Below, in pieces: positions 35,501 to 50,500 of a DNA stretch of 64,000 bases. The notes under the pieces were generated by a model. The model was not told the origin of the DNA. It worked only from the letters and a program-made list of their open reading frames with translations, and did not search any database. Both the position numbers and the translations under genes were made by a program. Numbering within the stretch: position 1 is the stretch's first letter; the number at the start of each line of letters is the position of its first letter. This stretch comes from Megalopta genalis (lineage: Eukaryota; Arthropoda; Insecta; Hymenoptera; Halictidae), in the NCBI RefSeq assembly GCF_051020955.1, contig NC_135013.1, positions 1,178,001 to 1,242,000 of the forward strand, given 5' to 3'.

Positions 35501-38500
35501 CCGACAATTGCTCGTTGTTTAGAAAATTCCGGATTACTGCGATCGAAGTTAAATGAAACAGCAACGTTCAGTTTAGAACTAATGCAAACATTCGGTTTTT
35601 AGTGGAATATTAAAACTACTACAAGATGCTTTTTTTTACAAGAAAAAAGGTATAGCCGAATAAGGGGGTGAGAAGTGTCTCTAAACCAAATTGAACTTGC
35701 AATGGATTACGTCGACAGGGGGAAGAGGGGGGGTAGTAATGGGGTGACAAAGAAAATCATGTTTTTCCGCAATTTCTCTTATCTTTTTGAATTGAAAATT
35801 CTGAAAAAAATCTGCAACATGTTAACTATTAGGATACATATACACGAACTTTTTCAGAATTTCTGGCTTCAAAATCGAATTTTTAAAAAATAAAAACGTT
35901 TTGAAACGCCGATTCTTTTATAAAAGTTATGATACGACTAAGTTTATATTTTTTACATAACCTTGTATGGCTACACCGTTTCATGAGATTACCCTAATCG
36001 AACGGTTACATTTAATTAAATATATTCTTAAATCTAGCGACAGCTGCCTATTGTACAGTGCGCCACAAAATTCTAAGTCAGTACCGTCGAAGCGCGAATC
36101 TGCAGCGTCCGACGGTGCAATTAGCTTCCAATAAAATGCGACACTTACCGCTCGGAGCCATTTGACCTGGGGTTCCGGGTGACCTCGATAGCTGACCCTG
36201 AGGACCACCCTGTTCCCTCTGAACACCGTGACGTCGGCAGGCAGCTTCACAATGGCGGCGGCGATCGGTTCGTCGATCCTCCCGTCGGTCTCGATCGGGT
36301 CCTGCGTCTCGGACGCCGCAGGCTCCTCCTCCTCGGCACACTCCATCGACACGATCGGCGTGTCGTCGTACTTCTCGCAGTTCCCGCGTGCCTCGTTCGA
36401 AGCCCTCTCGGCGTTCCACGTGCCAGGATCCGTTGGCGTCGGTTTCATCGGGCGCGGCTCCTCGCGACGGTTCCTCGGGAATTTCGCGTCGGCCGCGTGC
36501 GACGGTTTCGCGAGCAGAGCGCGCTTCGCCGCATCGGCTTCCTCGTCGGACGACAACGAGCTCTCTACTCGAGCTCTCGTAGGTCTCTTGGCCGAGCGAG
36601 CCGCGCTATTTCTCGTCTTTTTCGGGTCGAGATCTTTCTTATCGGTCGCCTCGCTTTCTTTTATTTTCCTGGAGCCGAGCAACGGACTCGGCGGGACGTT
36701 CCGCCTCTGGAGGAAGGGGAACGCTCGTTGAACCTCCGAAGTCGAAGACTTCAACGGCAACGAGGACGATCTGGCGCGCATCGGCGACTCGCGTCGCCGG
36801 CGTCGAGGAGGCGACGCCACCTCTCTCCTCGGCTTCTTCACCGAATTGCTGCGCCCGCAGCCGCCCGCTTTTCGGATCTCGATCGATGCGCAGACCGCGT
36901 CGCTCATACCGACGGAGTCCTCGAAGTGCCGATGCGATCGTTTCAATCGCAACTCCGCCGTGCAACTGATCGACGGACCCTTGCCGATCACGGACGCCGT
37001 GCAGCGAATCTCACCGGTGTCCCGCGACGACACGTTCTGTATCCTCAGTATGCTCACGTTGTCGTCCTTTTCGATCTATGACGACAATAGTTCTACGTCA
37101 GGCTTGCCGAATTTCTCTCGCGTTTCGTTTACAGCGCGGGGTGTCCCGTTTCGGGCGTAAAAAATCTCGGAGACGCACGATTTAAAAACAACAAACCGAC
37201 GCGTGTAATTTAGTACCTCGAGCGGCGTGTCGAATGGTGCAAGGCGGCCGAGCCAATGAGCGGAACTGGGCTTCGTGCGCTGATTGGCTCGGCCGCAAAG
37301 CCATGGGCGAGCTTGCCTCTCATTGGTCAGTGTTTTTCGTTAATAGTTCGTAAACGAAGCCACGGGTTGCATTTTCGTTAAGGAAAAAGTTACTTCAAAT
37401 GATCCCAGGAACCTCTCATTTTCGGTTTGAGAGACATTTTTGGGACACCCTGTATTTATAGCATTTTACGAATTAGGTATTGGTGCTCTACGACTGAGCG
37501 TGTTCGCACCGGCTCATCGAGAACTGCACCGTATAGGTTAAGGTACGCAGTTCGGCAAAGCATCGCGGTAACGTACACACATAGTAAATTAATAATAAAT
37601 TAATACTGTGTTGGTAAATAATACTTCAGGATAGATGATACACTTACCCTAGTTCGTTTTGCTTTCTTTTTTCACGGTATATAGGGTGTTCCAAAAATGT
37701 CTCGCAATCCGAAAGTGGCGAATACCTCGGGTCATTTGAAGCAACTTTTTCCTTTACAAAAATTGTCTCCGAGGCACCATTAACGAGTTATCAACGAAAA
37801 ACAGTGACCAATGAGAGGCGAGCTCGGCCGGCGCGAGGCGACCGAGCCAATGAGCGGAACTGGGCTTCGTGCGCTGGTTGGCTGGGCCGCCTCGCGTCAA
37901 CTGTACTCGATTCTTATTGGTCACTGTTTTTCGTTAATAACTCGTTAACGGTGCCTCGGAGAAAATTTTTGTAAAGGAAGAAGTTCCTTCAAATGATCCG
38001 AGGAACCTGTCATTTCCGGATTGCGAGACATTTTTGGGACACCCTGTATATTTTATGATATTTTTATCATCGCGGGTTCGGAAACGTACCTTGCATCTTG
38101 GGATTTCTTTAACGTCCTTTCCGTTGATGGTCCACGTGATCTCCATGGGCTTTCCGCATTGTATTCGCGCGCAGAAGCACGCGGTCTCCCCTTTCGAGGT
38201 GAAAACGGACACTGGAGTTTTGGTGAACTGCGGCGCTAGCTGCGGGACGCCTTTGTAATCTGTTTTTTTCGTACAAACAGCGTATATTTTTCTAGGTTAG
38301 TTAACCGTAATCTTGCCGATCGGAAAAATATTTTTTTTTCGATCGGTCGTAGATAAAATATTTTCGTTCGTCAAGAAAAATTAAGAAGCGAAAGAATTTG
38401 TTTCTCTCTCTCTCTCTCTGATATTTTCGCGAAGCTCTTCTCTATGCAATAATATCGTGATCATAGCACGCAATATTTTATAGCACGCAATAATCGACTT

Positions 38501-41500
38501 CCAAATCGTTAATAAAAACCGAGAGGCCGTGTCTCGTAGGAAAAATATTGCGAGATTGGCATAAGTACAAGGATACGGGTACAAAATACGCGTACAAAAA
38601 AAGGCGTACAAAAAAAGTTCGTTCAGGAACGTAACGCAAATATTAGCTAATACATTATGCAAAATAACAAGCATCGGTATTTCATGCGAGATCACGCGAC
38701 GGAATTACATTATCATTTCATTTGCGAATTATCGGTGATAAGGAAATTCTATTCGCATCGCGTGGAGCTAATATTATAAGTTATAAGTTAGACCGCGGAT
38801 TTGACGCGTTTATGGCAAAAATGAATGAGTATAATTTGCAGCAGTGGACAAATTCTAACGAACTGAGAACGTCGATGTATTAATTCGAACTTATTAAAAC
38901 GATTAAAGCGATCCAATTGTAAGATATTTATACCGTATTATTACGGTCGGTTAATTAGTTCGTTAAAAGATTTTCCGTCGGCGGACGCATACCTTGGACG
39001 GCAAAGAGGCCACTGGAAGAGGTCTCCCCGAAATTGTTACGAACGTGACAAGTGTACTCGCCGGCATCCTGCGGCGATACATTCGACAATCTAAGCGCGA
39101 CTCCACCGTCGCCGTAAATCACGTACTTATAATAATCGTTGTTAGGCACCTGGCGACCATCCTTTAACCAAACGACTGTGAAAGGCGGAGTACCTGGAAA
39201 TATCGTTTAGGTTCCATCTGAGCTACGATTATATTTGCACCTTGGTTCAAATTATTATATTTCCTCTTTTCTACATTAAAAATTAAATTAAAAATTAAAT
39301 TAAAAATTAAATTAAAAATTAAATTGAATTCCTTTTCTAAATTATTATACTTCTTGTAATTCTTCTTTATTAATATTTCTTCTTCCATTCTATCTCATCG
39401 TATTTTCTTCGCCCTCGTAATAAAGTATTTTGATCCACGAATACTCAATGAATAAATAATAATAATAATAATAATAAAACGTTAAAATTAGCATTGTCCG
39501 ATGAAATTTGTAAGCAGGAATTTATCGAAATATCGCGCTTCAACGATTATTGGTTCACAATACCAGTTAGTCTCGCCTGTAGCTCGTAACAATGACCCTC
39601 CATGACGATCGATTCCTCGGAGAGCGACTGCAGGAACGTTGGCGGATCTTTGTCACAAGTGGACGGGTCATGGGGGTCGAGAACGGTGACCTGCAGCAAA
39701 ATCGAATGAACGGAACGTGAGACGATCGCGCGACGAACAACAAATACAGTAAATTCTCCCTAATTCGCGCTCAGATTGCGCACAAAAATGGACAAATGAT
39801 CCATTTTTGCGTACAAGCAGAGCGCGAATTAGGGAGAATTTACTGTACCGTGGACAGGCGATTAGACTATTTCGCATATACATAATAATATTAATATTTA
39901 TACAGTATACAGAGTGTCCCAAAAATGTCTCGCAATCCGGAAATGGCGGGTTCCTCGGATCATTTGAAGCAGCTTCTTCTTTTACAAAAATTTTCTCCGA
40001 GGCACCGTTAATGAGTTATTAACGAAAAACCGTGACCAATAAGAATCGAGTACGGCTGACGCGTGCCGGCCCAGCCAACCAGCGCACGAAGCCCAGTTCC
40101 GCTCATTGGTTCGGTCGCCTCGCGCCAGCCAAGCTCGCCTCTCATTGGTCACTGTTTTTCGTTAATAACTCGTTAACGGTGCCTCGGAGAAAATTTTTGT
40201 AAATGAAAAAGTTGCTTCGAATGACCCGAGGAACCCGCCACTTTCGGACTGCGAGACATTTTTGGGACACCCTGTATAATAACATTAATATATATAATAT
40301 ACAATAATATTAATACATATAATATACAATAATATTAACATTTATGTAATATACAATATTTACAATAATATATAATACAATATATGTATAATTGATGTGA
40401 TCCGGGTACCTGGCACGTGTTCTTCGTCGATCCGAGGACGTTCGTTGCCACGCAGGTGTATTCGCCCGCGTCGCTCGCTTTCACTTTTGAAATGTCGATT
40501 TTCGCGGTATTCCCGTCGAAGTACCGTTTTATTCGGCTCGATCGTTCCAACGGTCGTCCGTTTCTGCAACGCGAACACCATTTTACGTTTCATTACGAGC
40601 GACGCGACGGCAGCAGTCGCGGTGGTGGTAACAACATCGGAAGCCGTAACTTTTCTGGTCTGGGCGCGATTTTATATGGTCAGGACAAGATCGCGAGCGC
40701 GAGTTGTTCATGCAAAGCACGGTTTTATGGATCGGTTCGGCGAAACACGAACCGCGCGCGGAGATTTATCTCCGCCGTTCGAGACTTTGTTGATCGGCTT
40801 CGTCGTTTAAGGCGATGCTTCGAATTCATTGTAAAACGGCTGTCGTTTTTTTCTTTCCTGTCAGGAAGAAAATATGATACTGCGAATATGAACTCGATGT
40901 TACGTTTGTCGTCGAAATCGTTTCTTTTTTAAATAATGTCTTTGCTACGCTGAATATGATACTTGGCAAGAATTCAATTCAAAAATTGAATTTTTGAATT
41001 TTATATTATTATTTTTGAATTTTAAATGTCTTCTTTTAATTTTGTATTTAATGCTTAAATTTCATACTTTATTTTTGAATTCTATATCTTAATGTTTCTT
41101 TTACTATTTTAATTTTTTCTTTCACGCTTCGTTATTACCGTGAATTTTTGTAATTACTGGATCGATTTATCGGTATTCATTATTTTGCGAATAATAAATT
41201 GCGCTTTTTCCGTAATTTATTATTCGCAAAATAATAAATGAGAAATTTGCAATTTCTCCGAGTGCAAAGTAATGATTAAAATTGTAAAAATTATTGTTAA
41301 AAGTTACTGTAAAATTATAAAAACGCGGATTTACATAAATGACTGCACGATTGTGTTCGGTTGTGTATTACCTGAACCACGTTGGCGTTGGACTCGGCGT
41401 TCCCCTGATGCCGCAACTAAGTTGTAATTTGCTATTTATTCTGGTCGTAGAGTCCAAAAGGCTTCGGCCAAATGATGGATACGTTCTAGGAGAGGCGCTT

Positions 41501-44500
41501 CTGGTTCTTATCGTTCGGGAAATCGGCCCAAGCAGTTGACGATCTTCCGGAATAAAATCACATTACCAAAAATAGCTGAGTTTTCAATAACTATCGCTGC
41601 TAATTGCACGGCAACTGGTCAGACCGGAAATGTTTATGCAAATTATCATGTTTAATTATTTTTACAAAGATTGAAGAACCTATGTTTAACTACTTAAGTT
41701 AGAGACCAAACAAAGACTCGGCAATTTGCACGATTTGCTATTTCACTGTTTTACATATTTTCTTGCGTCATATTGCGCATAATTAATTAATTATTAACAA
41801 TTATATATAACTAATAATAATTATTATATAAAATTTGTAATTATTGTTATATATAATTTCTAATTAATATTATATATAATTTCTAATTATTAATTAGTAT
41901 AAAATCGAGATCCGAGGAGAACGATAAATTTTCTGGGAAAATTTTACATATTACAACATATTTTATTGCGTCGTATTGCGCATATTTAATTAATTATTAA
42001 CAAGTATATGTAACTAATAATAATTATTATATCTAATTTATAATCATTAGAATATATAATTTATAATTATTAATTAATATAATTAATTAATTTAGTATAA
42101 AATCGAGATCCGAGAAGGATGATACCTTCTCCCAGAAAATTTATAAAAGTTCATAAACTCTATAATCTTGGATAATTACAAATTACAGATTGACATCTTA
42201 GGCATAACGAGAGTTTTTTATTTTTATTTGTCATCCCAAGCAATAGCAAAATTAAACAAAGGCATTTTAGTCATCACCTACTAGATTCATCCAAAAAATA
42301 TTCAAGTCGCTTATTCCAGTTTTTTAAAGAAAAGTTATTGCGTTTTGAAAAGTATAAGCTCAATTTTGCGACCAATTGTAAATCGGTGTAACATAATACA
42401 GTAACAGCCCTAAGATCGAAAATTTGGGCACGCGTCGCGTTCAGAGAAAGTTTCTAAAATGTTTTCCCATACTTATCACTTCCAAACGAGCGCTGGCCTC
42501 GATACGGCCATAATCGTTCTCCACGGTGACCCTGTACAATCCCGCGTCCTCTTGTGTCACCTCGACGATCTCCAATATCTTCACGTCGTCTCGTTCCTTT
42601 ATGGTGATCCTTGCGGTAGGCGTGACGGCTAGGCCATTTTTGTCCCATTTCACCCACGGCGCCGGATGGCCGGCCACAGCGCATTGGAATCGCACGGTTT
42701 CACCTTCCTCGACCACCCGATTGTGCGGCACCGCGTAAAATTTCGGTGGGCTGATCTTCGGTCGTCTCGACATCGATCTACTTCGCGGCAGCAGCTGCGG
42801 AGACCTCAATTCTCGACCGTCTGCGCAAAAAAGATCGGCCTCGTTTACTTAGTTACACAGTTACTTAGCTACTTGGTTACTTAGTTGTTTTGTTGTTCAG
42901 TCACTTAGCTACTTAGTTACTTAGCTACTTAGTGACTTAGCTACTTAGATGCTTATCTACTTAGTTGCTTAGCTACTTAGTTACTTAGCTACTTAGTTTC
43001 TTAGCTACTTAGATGCTTATCTACTTAGTTGATTAGCTACTTAGTTACTTAGCTACTTAGTTTCTTAGCTACTTAGCTAGCTAGCTATTTATTTACTTAG
43101 CCACTTAGTCTCTTAGCTAATTAGCTAGTTAGCTAGTTATCTACTTAGTTACTTAGCTATTTAGTTACTTAGTTACTTAGTTACTTAGTTACTTAGTTAC
43201 TTAGTTACTTAGTTACTTAGTTACTTAGCTATTTAGTTACTTAGTTACTTAGCTACATAGTTACTTAGATACTTAGTGACTTAGATACTTAGTGACTTAG
43301 CTACTTAGTGACTTAGCTACTTAGTAACTTAGCTACTTATTAACGTAGCTACTTAGTTCCTTAGCTACTTAGTAACTTAGCTACTTATTAACGTAGCTAC
43401 TTAGTTTCTTAGCTAGTTAGTTACTTAGCTACTTAATTGCTTAGCTACTTAGTTATTTATCTACTTAGTTGCTTAATCGCGCAAAGTGAACCGCAAAGCG
43501 CTCCTTTCTGCACCGGACAGACCATAATAAAACAGACAGGAATGCTTTATCGATCTACCATTAAGTTTCAATTATACATGCGCTAATCCACTTACGCGAA
43601 ACCGCCGGAGACAAGCTCCTGATCGGCGTAGATCTCGGCGTGGATCTCGGCGTGGATCCCGCTGACAACAGACCCACGGGCCTGGTCAGCCTTTGGCTCA
43701 GCACGTTTTCCTTTCCTTCGGGCACTGAAAACGGAAAACGATCGATTGACTAAGATCAGTTTTGCTCACCGCACAGGTGTTTCCCGTCGCGCGTCGCTCA
43801 GCCGTCTGTGTAGGCAGAGAGATCAGGTTCCTTATCACGAAAATTTTCATCGAACCGGCGGCGTGGGTGCGACCCGACCGATTTGCATCGAGCACGCCAT
43901 GATAATAGCTACATAAAAAAGGAGGAACGAACCACGCATCCGCGACGAATGTCGCAGAGCTATCAACGGCTGCGTCGCTTTTTAACTCGTTATGTCGGGC
44001 GGACATAATTTATATTGAACATTACCATCCACTATTAGGCACGCCGACGTGAATGCTTTCCCAAGGTCGTTGTATGCCACGCAGGTGTACTCGCCCTCGT
44101 CCTCCGGGTAAACATGCTGGATGTTCAGACGCGCAGTTTCTCCGTCGAACTCCGCGGAGAAGTCGCCGCCCATTTGAAGTATCTGCGTGAAGAGCGCATT
44201 CGTTAATGAGTCCGTTCGTTAACCGATCGATTGCAGGGCAGATTCTCGTCTGCAGCGAAAGCAAGCGGACTTTAGTAATTCCTTTTCTGGTTTTTTTATA
44301 CTGGTCGCACCATGGATACAATTTATTGTCACAAATGAATTTATTGTCATTCATGTCCATGTGCAGATTTTTCAAGTGCAAGGAAATTTGCGAATTAACA
44401 AGGTCTGGCGACATTTTTATTTTTTTTCTACAGTGAGCATTGTTTTAGTCGACGAGGGGAGCTTCTCTTTAATTTTGATTTTTGTCAAATAACGTGTGAA

Positions 44501-47500
44501 ACATTATAATTCGCACAAACATTCGCAGTCTAGTAATTATGCTGTATATGTTTCATTATCGTAATATTAAATTATCATAATATTAGATTATATTAAATTA
44601 TCATAATATTAGATTATTATTTTCATTTGATTGCATTAACGTTTTTGCCAAAGATAGATTTTTTTCTTATTCAAAAATATATGCGTATTTCTGTTAATCC
44701 GAAGTTAATGAACAAACTTTATTAATAAAATTGTGTTTTATTTCAACGGGAAGTGAAATATCTTCATAAAAAAATGAGTTTGTATGAAAAACTTGATAAA
44801 ACAGACGCGATATATTAAATTTGAGTTGACAATCATAAAGTAGAATAAATTAAACAATAAATTAGTCAGAAATGAGAAAAGTAACTGCATTATTTCTTGG
44901 TCGATTTTGATGTTTTCTTAAAATCAGAACTTATACCCCCGAGTCTCCCCTTGCAATCTTTTCATAAAACATATAGTTTAATAAAGAATATACTAATTAT
45001 ATTTAGAAATAATATAATATAATATAAAATTTTCAAGTTACAGTAAATTCTCCTTAATCGACGCTCAAATTGTGCATAAAAATGGACAATTTGGGATGAG
45101 GAGATTATTATAATAATAATAATTATTATTATATTATTATAATTCGAGCCTCGCGGCTCATTTTTATAATTGTTAATAACCGGTAACTATAAAAAGGAAG
45201 CCACAAGGCTCGAATAATCGCGCCCCCTTTTCCCAAACCGTTCATCTTTCTGTACAATTAGGGAGAATTTGCTGTACTTTGGCTAGTCGTAATTCCGACG
45301 ATTTCTACAATTTCGTATAAAAATCCACGGTCTAGGCGATGCAGGGCGAACGTCGGGCAAACAATTGTTGGCGCTCACCTTTCCAGCGCGTTCCCAGCGC
45401 ACCAACGGCGGCTCGGGTGTGGCGTGAACTTTACACTCAAGGGCGACGGCGTCTCCGTCGCAGCATCTGAGATCCCGTAGATCCCTCGTGATCTCCGGCA
45501 GACTCAGTACGTTTCTGTGGATCAAAATCGACAGCGATTAAATTCATGCAGTGAACAGTCGCGTAGCTATTAGCGAAAGCTGTCAGCCGTCAACGATTCA
45601 GCCGTTTCGTAGATCGCAAACTCGTTATTCGAGATTACCGTCTTACTTACCCGTGAGTGATACCCGATTTCTTCATCTTCTCCTCTTTGCCTTGACCTGC
45701 AAACGTAATCGTTTCGTCGTCAAATAGAACCGTCGAATTGTTTCCATAGTTTAAATTGCAAAAGAGACCACGGTTAAATTAAAATAAATTAGTTAAATAA
45801 AAAAGATCATCCACCTTTCGCGTAGATCTGCAACGAAATCACAGCCTTCGCATCCCCATGGCAGTTGCGCGCTATCACGGAATAGGTCCCCGTAAAGTCG
45901 AGTTTGGCGTAGGGGATTTCCAGCCGATACTGGGGCCCTTCGCCGACCAACCGGAAGTGCGGCGCGTCCCGGTAGTAATCAGGCTGCAAGAAACCAACAA
46001 ATGGTTATCCGACGTTTTAGGAGAGCGAATGATTTTTTTTTTATTGTGACGATGAAATTGGTATGGTTCGAATCGTGGACGCTGGAGTGGAACACAATTT
46101 TTCGAATTTATTAGAAGGTTTTACTAGATCTTCGAGGAGGCGACGATTGCAACAAAGCTTTTTCTTTTAAACATTTTGTTGCGTAATGGGTTTTAGTGGA
46201 AGAAGTTTACGTTGCATTTTTTGTTTCATGGAATGTACGAATTTATTCGCGCAAACGCATCTTTGCTTCTTTTACTTTATAGTATTGATGTACTCTAGTG
46301 AAATTCAATTTTATTTAAAATCAATTTAACTTGAAATTGATTCTTCTGAAATTCAATTTTACTGAAATTCAATTTTACTTGAAATCAATTCTACTGAAAT
46401 TCAATTTTACTTGAAATCGATTTTACTGAAATTCCATTTTACTTGAAATTGGTACTACTGAAATTCAATTTAACTTAAAATAGACTAAGCTGCTATTATC
46501 AGACACATTAAACAAAAATTGATGAAATTTCCCGCTTTAATTGCAGCTTAGTTAATAACAAAACCTATTATCAATTAAAAAATTGCCAACTTAACAAAAT
46601 GCTACGATTTACAGCTTAACATCTCACAGAGAGCCGTCTAAACATTCGAGCATCGAGATTCCGTAAAAAAGCGATCTTTTTTCGCCAAGGCAATTTGCCG
46701 CTGAAGCGTCTCGAGTGGTAGCGTCGCCGGAGAACCCTGGATCGCGCGTGTTCGGCCGCTCTTATCGAGAGCGTTCGTGTTCGTGCGAGCCGTTGTCGCG
46801 TACACGCAACTTTTTATCGCTGACAATAATAACAGGTAACCCGAGTGCGTGCGTCAAAAGCGGCGAGAGCAAAAGCCGCCTCTCGGATCCACCGAGGTGA
46901 AAAGTGAAACACTGCGAGGTTTCAAGACTGAAACGTTTACCCCGTTAACGGGAGCTGATCTCGTCGCATCTGACCTCGACCCGAATTCTGTTATTTCCGT
47001 GACTCTCACGCCCACGTCGAGGCCGTCGTTTCTGATTCGACCAAAAAACCATCGCCATTGTTTCCGAGCGGGCTCCTCCGACTCGCGTTTTCGTTTTTCG
47101 CCCCTCTTTCACCAATTGCAGCAATTTCTGATAAAAATCTAGCTAAAAATCTAGCTTTCTGCTAAAAATCTAGCTAAAAATCTAGCTAAAAATCTAGCTG
47201 TCTGCTAAAAATCTAGCTTTCTGCTAAAAATTTAGCCTTCTGCTAAAAATCTAGCCTTCTGCTAAAAATCTAGTCATCTGCTAAAAATCTAGCCCTCTGC
47301 TAAAAATCTAGCCTTCTGCTAAAAATCTAACCTTCTGCTAAAAATCTAACTTTTTGTTAAAAATCTCTTCTCCTAATTCGCGCTCGGTTTGCGCACAAAA
47401 ATTGACAATTTGAGAACAGAAAATTTGTAGGAGTACGTTTTAAGGAGGTTTTTACAATTGCCGATTGTCAATAACTATAAAAACGAGACGCAAGGCTCGA

Positions 47501-50500
47501 CTAATCGTCGAAATTGTCCATTTTTGTGCGCAAGCCAAGCGCGAATTAGGGAGAAATTAATGTAGTACCTTTTCTCTTATAACTTCATCGCGAGAAGACG
47601 ATTCTGGACCGACTTCGACGTATGAAATCGAGAAGCATTTATTATTCGTTATTCGTTAGACCGTGAATTTTACGAGGGATTTTCAGTAGACCGCGAATTT
47701 TACGAGCAATTTCGTTAATTACACCGCGAGCTTTACGAGCTATTTATTAATTGTACCATGGATTTTACGAACAATTATTAACCATACCGTGGATTATCCG
47801 TGTGATTATTATCAAATAGAATTATTTTCAGCATTTCAGCATTTTCAGTGTTTCTAAAAAAAATGCGAGCAGAGAGAATTCAACTCAAACGAGAGAATCA
47901 AGTGTTATAATATAATATCTATACTATAGTATAGATATTAATATGTTATCTATACTATATCTAACTTATCAAAATAGAATTATTTTTAGCATTTCTAAAA
48001 AAATGCAAGCAGGGAGGATTCAACTGAAACGAGAGAATTAAACGTTATAATATAATAATATCCAACTTATCAAAATTTTTAGAGGGAAAAAGGACTGGTT
48101 TTACTTATTATTTATGACAGGCTGTTTATAAATAAGCGCAATAGTTACGATGTTCGAAAACTGTCGCGGCTCGTTGCAACATTTTCCTCGGTAATAGCAC
48201 GAAAGGGGGTTGATCGGCACGAAAGGAATAATACTAATAATTTGTGGGGACGGAGGGGGTTGAAAAAAGCGTGCGCGCTGCTGTTCTAGATAGATAGAGA
48301 AAAAGTGATGGGAGAAGGAAGGACAGTGATAAAAGTGAGATGAGAAACGTCTTCGACGGGGCTCTAGTCCATATAGGGAGCGAAAGTTGAACAGATCGCT
48401 TCAGACTGATCTCGTTGTTCGTATGACACGAGTGTGAACGCATATTACTGTTTCCTTTTTTTTCTTTTTTTTTTTCATTAGCAATTTCAGGTCCCTTCCT
48501 TCCAGACACGCCTTCGTTAAACCCTCGGTTAAATTAAGGTCACCGGGAAGAGAGGCTCGATTGTTCACTGAACATCGCGGTATCGATTGCTTGTTCCGTT
48601 CCGGTCACTTGTTTCCAGCGCGGTGGTCGTAATAAACATAACGATAACGCAATAAAAAAATAATAATAATCGCATTTCTCGTGCTACGTCGCCGTGAAAT
48701 GAATACGCGGCCATGTCGAACGAAACGTGATTAAATTATTGTGTATTAATCGACTGTATAATATTAAATATTATTATAAATATTAAATATTATTGTGTAC
48801 CAATTACATAATAATATAGCATGGAAAATTATTATTTGGGAAAACATTCGTTTCCTTGCTTCTTATAAGACAATTTATATGGTAAAATGCAGTTAATAAA
48901 TACATTGCTGTATATTAAAAATTAGTCTACCAATTATATAATGTATATAATATATAAAAATAATATATAATAATAATGTATTAAATATTATATATATAAT
49001 ATACATATAATTCGAAGATTGTGTATGTATATATATTATATATTATAAATAATATATATAATATATAAAGATAATGTATTAAATATTATATATATAATAT
49101 ATAATTCGTAGACTAAAATATATACTGTGTCAACAATCGTGAACAATAGTGAACAATCAAAATAAATCGAATAATAAATAATAAAATATACAATATCTGT
49201 AATGTAATGTAATAAAAAAATATATATATTATATATTATTATATATTATGTATATATATATATATAATAATTTATTATTTATTATTAATATTATATAATA
49301 TATATAATAAATATATATAAATAAATATATATATAATATAATATTAATAATAAATAATGAATTATTTTAGAACGTGACATCATAAATTTTAACGGTGCCT
49401 CAGAGTCACCGCTCGAGTGCAAATATAACCTTGACACAACCTTAACATCTTGAATTATTCCAACGCGTCGCCAAAGAAGAAACGAATTTTGTGCGGCGAG
49501 GGTTGAAAGGGGGATGATCGGGGCGAGACAGAGCGCCGCCGATCTGATCGCGGCGCGAATTCGATGATGATCGATGGCGGAATAAAGTTTTCAGGATCTC
49601 TAATGTTCGAAAAATCGCATCGGCGACATAATGGACCTTCCGAGAGCCATCTGTCTTTCACCTGCCGCGCAACCAGGACCGCGCGTTCGCCTACGATGAA
49701 ATTTATGCGGACGACACTTCCCGTTACGGACGGTCAGCGCCATAAACCGAGGCAAAGCCGGCTCCGCGCAAGGACTTGCTGCAATGTCATCGTATATCGA
49801 TCTATATTTACTCGCGTCGAAACTCGATTCGCTCCGGCAAAAAAAAATCTGTTGAACATCGCAGCCTCGCGGTCTTCGCGCGACTTCGAAAACCTTGCGC
49901 GGTTGTGATATCTTCCTTCGATCTTCGATCTTATCGATCCTACGGCGACAATTTCAGCGCTGCGAATTCTTTCGAATAAATATTTATCGTAGATCGCGCT
50001 CTATCCGAAGAGAATTCCTTTCGGTCGAACAGTTTCGAAGCCGTAAATTATTCTGTAAGGTTTATTTGAACAAATTATTCGCATAATTCTTTGTTCGATT
50101 AAGTTGTTCGAGCAGAGTTTGGTAAATTATTCGCGTTAAGTGCGCAACGCGATTTATTGTGTAAATAAATAAGTAATTATTATTCTGAGAACCTAATTTC
50201 AGAAAATCAAACTCGATAGACAGTCAAACAAATGTTTATAAATTGATACGTAAGTATAATTTTGTATAAACTTGCGTATTGATTTCATTTTTCCTGTGAA
50301 ATTATTTATCAATTTTATGTAAACTCGTATTTAAATTTTATTATGAATTTATATGCGAATTTTATTACGAATTTATATGTGAATTTTATTATAAATTTAT
50401 ATGTGAATTTTATTATAAATTTATATATGTTCTTTGTTATAAATTTATATGTGGACTTTGTTATAAATTTATATACGAACTTTGTTATAAACTTATATAT

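Noticed and set aside
36179..37081. 300-codon plus-strand open frame
   Set aside because: It is a shadow of the minus-strand exon 20, whose Ig sequences and splice phases are clear.
40397..40932. Overlapping plus-strand frames of 137 and 171 codons
   Set aside because: The left part is the reverse of Stretchin-Mlck exon 16 and the rest has no motif.
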